NCBI GenBank assembly: GCA_012934845.2 | Contig: WNNJ02003018.1 | Span: forward strand, 186,001 to 250,000 | Direction of reading: 5' to 3' | DNA length: 64,000 nucleotides | Origin: Pomphorhynchus laevis | Taxonomy: Eukaryota > Acanthocephala > Palaeacanthocephala > Echinorhynchida > Pomphorhynchidae | In this document: positions 21,501 to 30,394 of the stretch, in pieces | Numbering within the stretch: position 1 is the first letter of the stretch | How the letters are laid out: each line of letters starts with the position of its first letter | The notes under the pieces: generated by a model | What the model saw: only the letters and a program-made list of their open reading frames with translations | What the model was told of the DNA's origin: nothing | Databases searched by the model: none | Translations under genes and position numbers: made by a program

Positions 21501-22284
21501 ATCGATAAAATTGATTTATGGAAAATAAATTTAAATTTTTATTTTTTTATTAATGGAAAATAAATCAATTTTAATTTTTCATAATTAATCCACGAAAAAA
21601 TCGATTTTAATTTACTATTAATCAATGTATTTTAAACTCACAAATATTACTTATGATAAGACAGTATTTGTTTCCTAATTATGATCATGTTTTGAAACAA
21701 ATAGTCCTCGGTAGGGTTCAATCTAGGTTTAGTTATATCTCAAGAAACCTATAACTACTCAAAAAAGGTTCACAAACATTAACTTTCATTTCTGGAATCC
21801 ATCAAAAATCGGTGTCCAAAAAATAGACCAATGTGAACGAATGTTCCAGAGCAGCAGCTGTGGAAAAAAAGATAAATTTATTTGGTGGCAAATGCTTGCC
21901 AACAACGCGCTTACAAGCCCACTAAAAATGACAAAAATTTATCAAACTGATAAATAAAATCCCGCAAACGAATTTTGAAAAGTATGAACAAGTAAGTCGA
22001 GCGGATGTACAAAGGAGCGAATAACAAGCAAGAGACACAGCATCAGGAGAGGAACGGAGGCGGTAATTTGTCGAATAATTTGGAGTGAAGAGAAATTATT
22101 ATTAATTTTGAAGTAAAAATTTTCTTGATTACAACATCTTACAATAAAATAACATACAAGATATCATCAACGAGAAGATAACAAACGGAAGCAAATCGAC
22201 TTTTTCATTAATCGACTAAAACAACAAACTTAACTACACCTTTAAAAATTACAATTCTGAAGCAAATCACATTTGGTTTAACGT
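21500..22284 (+). other. Intergenic AT-rich DNA grading into the 5' UTR of the next LINE
   Basis: No ORF. From about 22000 the composition becomes less AT-rich (GACACAGCATCAGGAGAGG) and then CAACAA/ACATC-rich up to the ATG at 22285, as expected of a LINE 5' leader. Its exact 5' end cannot be fixed. Confidence 0.4.
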
Positions 22285-25200
22285 ATGGTTCGCGGACAAC
22301 CATCAGATAAGCACTTGTGTTGCAATTGCAACGGCCCCGCTGCCGTCTGCAAAGGTTGCCGCTGCGCTAAGTCAAACAATAAATGCTTTAACTGCCGCGC
22401 ACCGAGATGCAGAAACAAAACCTCTAATATCGACGCTACAATCCAATCCAACACGCAACTTGATAATCAACCGACGGATGTTTGTCAGAATGACTTTCTC
22501 AACGAGGAAATACCCAGCACCCCTAAATCAATAACCGACTTATTTAACGCAGTAATTCATTGGAGACCAAACCTAATAGAATTGCCACGTTGTTCCGCCA
22601 GTCACAAAATAGTCGAGATCCTGGCCAATTTATATTGGGAATCCTCAGAAGCCCAGGCCGACACTCGGACACTACTACAGAAAACAACGGTCTTCTCTCA
22701 CTGTATTTTGCAAAGAATACCATCTAGAAAAATCTCGCTGATTCGCAAGACTCTCGAGCGAAGATTAGTCAGTTGGCAAAATAAAGATTACGAAACTCTT
22801 TATAACGAAGCTTTGTATCTGCAAAGTAATTTCGGATCCCGCAAGCCTCTGCCACCGAGAAGCTGGGTTAAACGTTATCAAGGCCTAGTAACAAAGGGCC
22901 AAATAAGAGCCAGCTCGACTGTGCTAGAAGACACGATTGAAACAAAAGCCCTGCATCCACAACATATCATTGATGGCACTTCAGTAATATCAATGCTTCA
23001 AGACTTACACCCCGAGGCACATCAAGCTGATCCAGATACCCTCTTGACTACCCCGTTCCCTGGATCCAAAGTACATCATCTCAGCCGGTTCTATGCTCTG
23101 GACGAAACACACATTATCAGATCGAGTAAAAAAACCAAAGGAAGCTCGGGTCCGTCCGGAATTGATGCTCGCTCATGGCTTCACATGCTGACAGATTTTG
23201 ATTCGAACTCACTCAGCCTAGCCAAAGCACTTGCCAAATTCGCTATCTTCGTCGCAACAGAACCACTCACTCCAGGAACTTTAGATGCTTTCACCGCTTG
23301 CCGTCTGGTTGCTTTAGAGAAAAAGTCAGGAGGAATCCGCCCCATAGGTATTTGCAATACTGTCAGACGCATTATAAGCCGGGCCATTCTAGATATTGTT
23401 CGCAATGACATTCAGGACGTTGCTGGGTCCGTTCAATTAGGGGCTTCTCAAAAAGGCGGTATCGAAGTCGCCATCAGCACACTTAGAGATGAGTTTAACC
23501 GTCACGACGACCGCTGTATTTTGTCAATCGATGCTTCAAATGCTTTCAACCGAACAAACAGAGCGGTGGCATTACACAACATAGATTTCGTATGCCCGTC
23601 GCTTTCTCGGGCTCTTCGTAATGTCTACGCAAACCCTGCACAACTCATTGTGGGAAGTCAAAGCTTATACTCCACCGAAGGTTTCACCCAGGGCGATCCT
23701 TTTGCGATGGCTGGCTTCGCCCTGACCTCTCTCCCTTTGATAAAAGCAATTCAACGCAAAGTTCCGTCGGTCTTCCAAAAATGGTATGCAGATGACGCCA
23801 ACTTTATTGGGACCACTGACGTTTTGAAACAGGTATGGGAAGTGCTTCATACCGATGGACCAAAGTATGGCTATTTCGTAAACACACGTAAGTCTCACCT
23901 CCTATCACACCTTCATATTGATCAATCGAACCTCCCCGACCCCGAAATAAAAACTTCCACCGATGGAATCATCATTCTCGGCAGTCCAGTCGGGTCCAAC
24001 GATTTTGTAAATGCAGCAACCGCAAAACTTCTGTCTACATGGACCACAATGCTGCAACGTCTCGATTATGTTGCCAAGGTAGATCCGCATGTCGCTTTTG
24101 CAGGATTAATCAACTCCGTCCAATTTAAGTGGACACACATAATGCGCACCTGCGACTGCTCAGCCACTATCTGGTCGGATCTGTCACACACTTTAATCAC
24201 ACAGCTTCTCCCAAACTTCGTGTCCTGGGACCTCGATGAAGACTGGAAGTCAATATTGTGCTCTCCTTTCAAATTTGGAGGTATTGGTATCGCGAACCCT
24301 GCAACCATAGCCACACTTGAACGCAAATCCTCAAACATGCTAATTTCAACCTATAATTCTGGTTCAGGTGGCGATAGCCTAAGAGAGAGGCAGAAAACTA
24401 TGCTTAGCGAAATCAAGACACTACGATCACTATCGCACCAAGAACGCCTCTCTAAAATTCCGATCTTAGCGATACCCGCAACCAGTAATCTGATCGCGCA
24501 TGCTGCTCGCAGTGGAGCTTCTTCGTGGTTAAGTGCGCTTCCGCTCAAGCATGAAAATTTTCATCTTTCTTCGAACGAATTCAGGGATGCTTTGAACGCA
24601 AGGTATGGACATACTGATCCTAAGATTGGAGTTAGCAACTGCATTTGCGGCACTCGAGTCAGTGTGGCTCATTCCTTATCATGTAGACGAGGTGCTTTGC
24701 CTTCGATCCGGCATAATGCAGTCCGCGACATCATCTCACACTATCTTAGCCGCATATCTCACGGCGTAGCTTGCGAACCTCAGCTAACCGAGGTTCCTGA
24801 AAATATTACTTTCGAACGAACAACAACAACCCGTGATCCAAGCGCGCGTCTTGACATAGTTTGTTCCGGGCTACACGGTAGTCGATTTGAGCGAACATTT
24901 TTTGATGTTAATGTATTTGCTGCACCTGCTCAATCGAACATATCAAGGAAGCCTGAGTCTGTTTTCGAATACAACGAGAGTCGCAAGAAAGCCAAATACA
25001 GTGAACGGATTGCGCTAGTTGAACGAGGGTCTTTCATACCTCTTATTTTCTCCACTTCGGGAGGAATGGGCATTGAAGCGGAAAGATTAATCAAAACCAC
25101 GGCTTCAAAACTGACGCATCGGTCAACGCGTTCTTATTCTGATCTAGCCATAAAGATGAAACGAGACATCAGTTTTGAAATCGCACGATCAGTTTCCGCA

Positions 25201-25290
25201 TGCTTACGCTCGCCACGTTCCAGCTGTTCCAAACCTATTAATCTTATGACAACCCACCACAGCGAGTTTTGCGCTGTGCTCGAAGTCTAA
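22285..25290 (+). CDS. Intact RT + restriction-like endonuclease LINE protein, Cys-rich N-terminus
   Basis: 1001 codons without a break, beginning at the first ATG of the frame. Residues 11-44 are a Cys-rich cluster (CCNCNGPAAVCKGC, CRCAK, CFNC), similar in style to CXC-type zinc domains. RT: SGGIRPIGICNTVRRIISRA, motif [11 protein letters not shown] (Asp about 416), motif B FTQGDPFAMAGFAL, motif C YADD at residues 501-504. A CCHC-like knuckle follows (Cys786, Cys788, His796, Cys800), then a PD-(D/E)XK-like nuclease with RLDIV (Asp857), FFDVNVF (Asp874) and the KKAKYSERI helix. RT, CCHC, nuclease order matches the R2-type superfamily of LINEs that nick target DNA and prime reverse transcription there. 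All catalytic residues are present, so it could be functional. Truncated relatives lie at 8636-9741 and 34390-35420. Confidence 0.9.
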   Translation: MVRGQPSDKHLCCNCNGPAAVCKGCRCAKSNNKCFNCRAPRCRNKTSNIDATIQSNTQLDNQPTDVCQNDFLNEEIPSTPKSITDLFNAVIHWRPNLIELPRCSASHKIVEILANLYWESSEAQADTRTLLQKTTVFSHCILQRIPSRKISLIRKTLERRLVSWQNKDYETLYNEALYLQSNFGSRKPLPPRSWVKRYQGLVTKGQIRASSTVLEDTIETKALHPQHIIDGTSVISMLQDLHPEAHQADPDTLLTTPFPGSKVHHLSRFYALDETHIIRSSKKTKGSSGPSGIDARSWLHMLTDFDSNSLSLAKALAKFAIFVATEPLTPGTLDAFTACRLVALEKKSGGIRPIGICNTVRRIISRAILDIVRNDIQDVAGSVQLGASQKGGIEVAISTLRDEFNRHDDRCILSIDASNAFNRTNRAVALHNIDFVCPSLSRALRNVYANPAQLIVGSQSLYSTEGFTQGDPFAMAGFALTSLPLIKAIQRKVPSVFQKWYADDANFIGTTDVLKQVWEVLHTDGPKYGYFVNTRKSHLLSHLHIDQSNLPDPEIKTSTDGIIILGSPVGSNDFVNAATAKLLSTWTTMLQRLDYVAKVDPHVAFAGLINSVQFKWTHIMRTCDCSATIWSDLSHTLITQLLPNFVSWDLDEDWKSILCSPFKFGGIGIANPATIATLERKSSNMLISTYNSGSGGDSLRERQKTMLSEIKTLRSLSHQERLSKIPILAIPATSNLIAHAARSGASSWLSALPLKHENFHLSSNEFRDALNARYGHTDPKIGVSNCICGTRVSVAHSLSCRRGALPSIRHNAVRDIISHYLSRISHGVACEPQLTEVPENITFERTTTTRDPSARLDIVCSGLHGSRFERTFFDVNVFAAPAQSNISRKPESVFEYNESRKKAKYSERIALVERGSFIPLIFSTSGGMGIEAERLIKTTASKLTHRSTRSYSDLAIKMKRDISFEIARSVSACLRSPRSSCSKPINLMTTHHSEFCAVLEV

Positions 25291-25362
25291 TTATGTCTTC
25301 TTCACTATGTCTGCGAATGCGCGACGGGAACCTAATTTCTGTAAAATTTACTTTTCTTTTTC

Positions 25363-25393
25363 AATAAAGTTATTATTCTTAAAAAAAAAAAAA
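25363..25393 (+). terminator. AATAAA signal and poly(A) tail of the RT/nuclease LINE
   Basis: AATAAA at 25363-25368 and thirteen A residues at 25381-25393, about 90 bases after the stop codon. The tail abuts ATTATTATTATT, the 3' microsatellite tail of the minus-strand CR1-like LINE. Confidence 0.8.
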
Positions 25394-25490
25394 TTATTAT
25401 TATTTCGACAAACAGACGAGCAAAGCTCACAGTTGCACTGTTAAAAAAAAGAAAAGGAAAAGTAAAGAAAAAAATACTCACAAACAAAAG

Positions 25491-28439
25491 TCACAAAAGT
25501 TTATGTTTGAATGCTGAAACCGATCTTGAGTTGACAATTTCTTCACTTAATCGGTTCCACTTACCTACGATTCGGTGTCCAAATTGTACAGTTTTAGAGC
25601 GCATAACTCGGCGATGGGCTAAAGTAAAGTTGTGTCCACGCAAAGCCCGACTTTTCCGAACAGTCATCAATTCTCTTAAGACGTGATTTCCCTTGTGTAA
25701 AGCTTCCCATGTTGAACACATATCTCGCCGAAACCGAAGGTCGCTTATAGAAACCATACCAAGTTTTTTTAGCCTTTCATTATAAGGTAAGGCTTTAACT
25801 GAATTTACGAGCTTTGTTGCCCGGCGCAGCACATTTTCAATTCTACTTTTCTCGTATACTGTTCTTGGGAACGAACATTGTGATGCATAGGTAAGATGAC
25901 TGATCACAAATGCGTTGGCGAGTGCTCTAAATGAAACTGGACCCAACACACTAAAAGTTCTACGAATCATCCCAACCATTCGATTTGCTTTCGAGCAAGC
26001 CAACTCAGTATTCCAACTAGTCGAAAAATCATTCGCAACTACTATTCCAAGGTCGCTAAGACGAGTTACTACTTTAATGTTCTGATCCTCAAGATGATAA
26101 GTTGGATACACACTATGACTGCGTGATTGTAGACGCATACATGCACACTTTGATATATTCAGTGACAGACCATTCATATAAGCCCAGTTGGAAATGCTGT
26201 CGATATCCGATTGAACTAGCACCGTGTCCGAATCTGACCGGATAGCCTGCCAAATTTTTAGGTCGTCTGCATATAAAAGAGAGTGTGAGTTCAAAATGGA
26301 AGGAAGGTCATTAATGAAAATACAGAATAACAATGGGCCGAGGACCGAACCCTGCGGAACTCCAACATTGACCGGATAAGGATCAGAAAGAGAACCATTT
26401 ACAACAACCTGATAGAATCTGTTAGATAAAAATTCTTTTATCCAGCGAATAATAAGTGGATCAATGTTTAGAGCACGCATTTTCTGAATCAAGATGTCAT
26501 GTGGAACCATATCAAACGCTTTTGAAAAATCAAAAAATACTATATCAACATCAAAGCCCTTATCAACTAACGAACCCCAGCTATTCTGGGCAATCAAGAG
26601 ATTAGTGATTGTTGAGCGATCCCTTCGAAATCCATGTTGATTGTTACACAATAATTTGTTGGATTCTAGATAATCGCTTAGAATGCGGTATATTATCCTT
26701 TCCAAAACTCGACAGAATACACACGTTAGACTTATCGGGCGATAATTTTCAACTGAAGATGGATCACCTTTCTTCAAAATGGGCCTTATCAACGAAAGTT
26801 TCCAATTCATCGGGACACAACCGAAGTACAAGGAGGCGACACAAATCCAATATAGTGGTATACCGATAACATCAGCAATATTCTTGAGAAATACCGGTGG
26901 TAAACGATCAGGACAAATAGAACCTGACGATTTAAGCCGCTTGAGCTCTAGCACTACATCATTAACAGAAAACATCTGAAGAATGTTTATATTCGATAGA
27001 CAGTACGAGGCATTGGTGACGGAGGAGGATTTACGAACTCCTATGCAAAAATGTTGAGCGAAAGCATTCGCTATGTCATCATATTTAATCAATGTGCAAC
27101 CATCAGTATCAACAAGTGAACCAATGTGTTTATTTTTGTTGTTGAAATTAGCATAATTGAATACGGATTTAGGATTATGAATTGACATTTGAGCAATTTT
27201 CTCTTCAAATTGACATTGTTTGAAGCGTTTAAGAAATGTGAACCGATTTCTGGCCTCTTTATACCTACAGTAATCAATACTATTATTAGAAAACAACTGG
27301 AATTTCATTTTTTTTAATTTTAAAGCATTCCTTAACTCTTTGTCAAACCAAGGTTTATGGTGTATACGATTTGCAACGGTTTTACGGGGCGAAAATCGTA
27401 TGAGTAATTCCTTAAGGGTGGCTTCTAACTGATAGCATGCCTTATCAACCCCAACATAAAACGGACTGAGCCATGAAATACTTAATAGATTCTGACGCAC
27501 AAGTTCGAAGTTAGTTTTAAAATAATTTAAAGAATTCTGTTGTAATCTACAAGCTGAAGGACGTGTAAAATCTGAGTAGAAATTGAGAACACAGTGATCT
27601 GACCTACCCAAAGGATCGGAGTACGTAACTTTGTGTATAATGTATTTATTCGATGTTAGACAAATATCAAGTAGCGATTGATTTTCTTGGGAAAATCGGG
27701 TAAATTTTGAAACATGTTGGGTAAGGTTTAGCGAGTTAATCATATCAAGAAATAATGATGTGGACGGACTACACACAGAAGATGTGTAGGTGTTCCAATC
27801 TACTGTCGCTAAGTTGAAATCACCAACTATAAAAAGATTTGGTTTGGAACCAAACTCTAGAATGTAATCGATCAAGCAACAAACATCTGAAGTGGGATTG
27901 CGATAGATTAAGCCTAAAGTCACTGAACCAAGGGTAGGAAGAGATACACTACCCCACAATAACTCGATTCCATCGGACGCTCGTACATCTAGCAATTTAA
28001 ACTCTAAACTATTATGCACATAGATAATCACTCCACCACCCTTGCAGATAGATCTGTCAACTCGATAAGATGTATAATTTTCAATCCAGATCTCAGCATC
28101 AGTAATTCTATCATGAAGCCATGTTTCAGTAATAGCAACTAATAGCGGATGCGAATTCTCAATGCGGAGTTTTAATTCGTCAATTTTTGGAAGAAGACTA
28201 CGGGCGTTCGTATATAATAACAAACATTCTAAGCTTAAGGGTAGAGTCTGATGAGCCAACGATATCGGTATGTATGACTGATAATCCTCGCTACGTCGCT
28301 CAAGAGCCGACCACAATGGGGAGGAGTAATGGACAATATTTCTTAAACATTTATTATCCACATATGAAATATTTGAAATTACCAATGACTTATGAGCGGC
28401 GGAGGAAGGATTGAATGATCTACCTGTAGAGGCATCCAA
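25491..28439 (-). CDS. CR1-like LINE ORF2: APE endonuclease + reverse transcriptase, intact
   Basis: 982 codons open. N-terminal third is an APE-type endonuclease (LLLYTNARSLLPKIDELK, VAITETWLHD, KGGGVIIYVHN, FIVGDFNLATVDW, LGRSDHCVLNF). RT motifs: VENYRPISLTCVFCRVLERI, QHGFRRDRSTITNLL, DIVFFDFSKAFDMVPHD, GVPQGSVLGPLLFCIFIND, and YADD at 26262-26273. The C-terminal part (VGKWNRLSEEIVNSRSV) is usual. The frame overlaps the end of ORF1 by about 60 bases in the -1 frame and has no ATG before the endonuclease; the first internal Met is well inside it. The given start is a TTG, so expression probably uses reinitiation or frameshifting from ORF1. Confidence 0.92.
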   Translation of the reverse strand: MDASTGRSFNPSSAAHKSLVISNISYVDNKCLRNIVHYSSPLWSALERRSEDYQSYIPISLAHQTLPLSLECLLLYTNARSLLPKIDELKLRIENSHPLLVAITETWLHDRITDAEIWIENYTSYRVDRSICKGGGVIIYVHNSLEFKLLDVRASDGIELLWGSVSLPTLGSVTLGLIYRNPTSDVCCLIDYILEFGSKPNLFIVGDFNLATVDWNTYTSSVCSPSTSLFLDMINSLNLTQHVSKFTRFSQENQSLLDICLTSNKYIIHKVTYSDPLGRSDHCVLNFYSDFTRPSACRLQQNSLNYFKTNFELVRQNLLSISWLSPFYVGVDKACYQLEATLKELLIRFSPRKTVANRIHHKPWFDKELRNALKLKKMKFQLFSNNSIDYCRYKEARNRFTFLKRFKQCQFEEKIAQMSIHNPKSVFNYANFNNKNKHIGSLVDTDGCTLIKYDDIANAFAQHFCIGVRKSSSVTNASYCLSNINILQMFSVNDVVLELKRLKSSGSICPDRLPPVFLKNIADVIGIPLYWICVASLYFGCVPMNWKLSLIRPILKKGDPSSVENYRPISLTCVFCRVLERIIYRILSDYLESNKLLCNNQHGFRRDRSTITNLLIAQNSWGSLVDKGFDVDIVFFDFSKAFDMVPHDILIQKMRALNIDPLIIRWIKEFLSNRFYQVVVNGSLSDPYPVNVGVPQGSVLGPLLFCIFINDLPSILNSHSLLYADDLKIWQAIRSDSDTVLVQSDIDSISNWAYMNGLSLNISKCACMRLQSRSHSVYPTYHLEDQNIKVVTRLSDLGIVVANDFSTSWNTELACSKANRMVGMIRRTFSVLGPVSFRALANAFVISHLTYASQCSFPRTVYEKSRIENVLRRATKLVNSVKALPYNERLKKLGMVSISDLRFRRDMCSTWEALHKGNHVLRELMTVRKSRALRGHNFTLAHRRVMRSKTVQFGHRIVGKWNRLSEEIVNSRSVSAFKHKLL

Positions 28440-29596
28440 TGTATTTGAGTCTTCCTCCGCACAACCTGAAAATTTCGAATTGTCAAGTTTGACTCACCAG
28501 CTTCAATACGAGACTTCAAACATTGTTTAGCTTCACGTAGATGCTTACGTTCATTCACGTCGAGATCTTTTAACAATCTTGCAGACGAACCTTGGAGACG
28601 ATAAGAGTTCCTAAAGATGGTCTTAACGGCTTTTGGATCTGTCAGAATGGCTTTTAGCAGTCTAGGACGATCGTTAATTTTTCTCCCTATGCGGAATAAA
28701 GCAACTATTTTAATACTAGATATTATCTCTTCTGGGGATTGTGCCAAAACGATCGTGAGAATATTACGTACCCTAGACAAATCTTCATTTAGTCGGTTTT
28801 GGATATTGACAGAGCTTGATTCCGACACATTGGCGAAAATAATAGAACGCAAAGGATCATGCTGTTTACGCAGTTGTGAGAAAGTAGACATTTGCTGCAC
28901 CGGAGAACTCGCTCTAGAGGCATTCATTGATTGAGATGATATGAAATGAGCTTCCTTAATGTGCCCGTTTACGCACTCTTTATGTAGAACCACACTGTCA
29001 TTACTAGTAGCTGAGTTCTGTATATCATCATTGCCTGTGTGAGTGTTGACAGTCAGCGTTCGTTCATTTTCTGTTTGACGAACAGTATACGATTTTGAGT
29101 GACCTCTCTTCCAGATACGAACAGGAGTGAAACCCGTAACTGACGATGTAGTCTTGCTAACTGCATGTGGGTATCGATGTGCATTTGGATCGATATCTGC
29201 ATTATTGAAGGATTTATTCGAAGTTATAGAATTCACCTCACCCACCACCTCAGGTAACTTATGCTGTATTTTTCGTTGTAAATTTACCTCAGATGCACTA
29301 GAGAGAATACTATTCTGTAGCATAGTTACGATCTCCTTAAGCTCTGACACCATTTTAATATTATTTTGTAATTTTTCCTCAAGAATAGTGTTCCATTCAC
29401 AATTACGAGCCGCACACACACCACAACAAAATTTACCGGATTGAACTACTTTAATATCATCCGCTTTAACATTAATTTTAGACCATATGTTACAATTCAC
29501 AGAGCAACATGCCACCTCTATCTCTACATATTGGTCCTTAACAGGACTTGCGAAACATTGGCTTTTAACTTGCTTCTTACACTTTTTCCCCACCAT
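28379..29596 (-). CDS. CR1-like LINE ORF1: zinc-binding / RRM-like RNA-binding protein, intact
   Basis: 405 codons. ORF1 proteins of CR1/jockey elements coat element RNA as ribonucleoprotein. The N-terminal region has paired Cys (ACCSVNC, then FCCGVCAARNC), like a PHD-type zinc module. A coiled segment follows (KLQNNIKMVSELKEIV). The C-terminal third (RLNEDLSRVRNILTIVL, IVALFRIGRKIND, RPRLLKAILTDPKAV, ARLLKDLDVNERKHLREAK) matches the C-terminal domain of the plus-strand relative at 37278-38459 and the fragment at 52314-52598. Starts at an in-frame ATG after the leader. Confidence 0.85.
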   Translation of the reverse strand: MVGKKCKKQVKSQCFASPVKDQYVEIEVACCSVNCNIWSKINVKADDIKVVQSGKFCCGVCAARNCEWNTILEEKLQNNIKMVSELKEIVTMLQNSILSSASEVNLQRKIQHKLPEVVGEVNSITSNKSFNNADIDPNAHRYPHAVSKTTSSVTGFTPVRIWKRGHSKSYTVRQTENERTLTVNTHTGNDDIQNSATSNDSVVLHKECVNGHIKEAHFISSQSMNASRASSPVQQMSTFSQLRKQHDPLRSIIFANVSESSSVNIQNRLNEDLSRVRNILTIVLAQSPEEIISSIKIVALFRIGRKINDRPRLLKAILTDPKAVKTIFRNSYRLQGSSARLLKDLDVNERKHLREAKQCLKSRIEAGESNLTIRNFQVVRRKTQIHWMPLQVDHSILPPPLISHW

Positions 29597-29800
29597 ATAT
29601 ATCCAATTTGATATTGTCAGTTTAACTTCAGTGATGGTTTAACTTCGGATGTCGTCAATGGTTGTCGATAATTGTCAAGCGGATGGTTGTCGATGATTGT
29701 CGTTAGTTGTCGTCGAAGGTTGTCGTTGGTTGTCGTCGAAGATTGTAGTTTGATTGTTTTACAATCTTGGTGGACAAGATTTTTCGCGAGCGAAGCGAGC

Positions 29801-29943
29801 GGAACTGAAATCTGGAACTGAAATCTGGAACTGAAATCTGGAACTGAAATCTGGAACTGAAATCTGGAACTGAAATCTGGAACTGAAATCTGGAACTGAA
29901 ATCTGGAACTGAAATCTGGAACTGAAATCTGGAACTGAAATCT
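29801..29943. repeat. Eleven exact copies of a 13-bp tandem repeat in the LINE leader
   Basis: GGAACTGAAATCT is repeated 11 times without change over 143 bp. It lies 205 bases upstream (minus sense) of the ORF1 start and may be the promoter-leader repeat of the CR1-like element. Perfect identity argues for recent expansion. Confidence 0.95.
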
Positions 29944-30000
29944 GGAATGTATGTTTATAATAATCCAAAATTTTTTTAAAATTTTGGTTTATTAACTTTT

Positions 30001-30312
30001 AAATCAGTTAGCTGATTTAAAATTAAATCAGCTAACTGAGTCTATGTATTTAATATAATTATAAAATAAACAAAATATATTAATGCTAAATCAAAATTTA
30101 ATAATTAAATAATAAAATTAATAATTGCTTTTAGATTTTCTATAATTTAAATTTTCTATAATTTAAATCAAGTTAAAAAAATGAAATTTAAAATAAACGT
30201 CATTTTTATGAATTGAGTAATAAATAACAGACGTTGTATCAGAATAATAATTAGAGGTCATCAGGAGGAACTGCTATGCTATCAGGTTTCGGCCCCTAAC
30301 TCCTCTACCAAA
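30001..30312 (-). repeat. R1 repeat family, long copy beside the Naiad-like PLE
   Basis: Minus-sense R1: head GCTGCTATG near 30307, GAGGAGTTAGGGGCC, GAAAC at 30290-30286, CTGATGA at 30264-30258, then the AT-rich tail to the TACATAGACTCAGTTAGCTG end at about 30048-30028. A hairpin AAATCAGTTAGCTGATTT/AAATCAGCTAACTGA closes the end (30001-30041). It lies 80 bases past the stop of the PLE ORF and in the same sense, so it may be that element's 3' tail. Confidence 0.75.
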
Positions 30313-30394
30313 CATAGCAGCGGGACCAAATACATGTTAATGATGTATTTCCTCTGAAATAACTATCTAGTATCTTATTCTAATACAAAGTATA

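Larger units (their letters stand above)
25394..29950 (-). mobile_element. Full-length CR1-like LINE with both ORFs open
   Basis: Minus-strand element: 5' leader with 13-bp tandem repeats (29943-29801) and CGACAACCA-like words, ORF1 29596-28379, ORF2 ending at 25491, a 3' UTR with GAGCTTTGCTCGTC and an AATAATAAT tail at about 25405-25394. No stop or frameshift is seen in either ORF, so this is a recent insertion. Boundaries at the 5' end are approximate. Confidence 0.8.

Noticed and set aside
23181-24548. Several minus-strand frames within the RT/nuclease LINE
   Set aside because: Shadows of the 1001-codon ORF with no motif of their own.
29759-29968. 69-codon frame with FQISVPDFSSR repeats
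   Set aside because: Translation of the 13-bp tandem repeat; no protein evidence.
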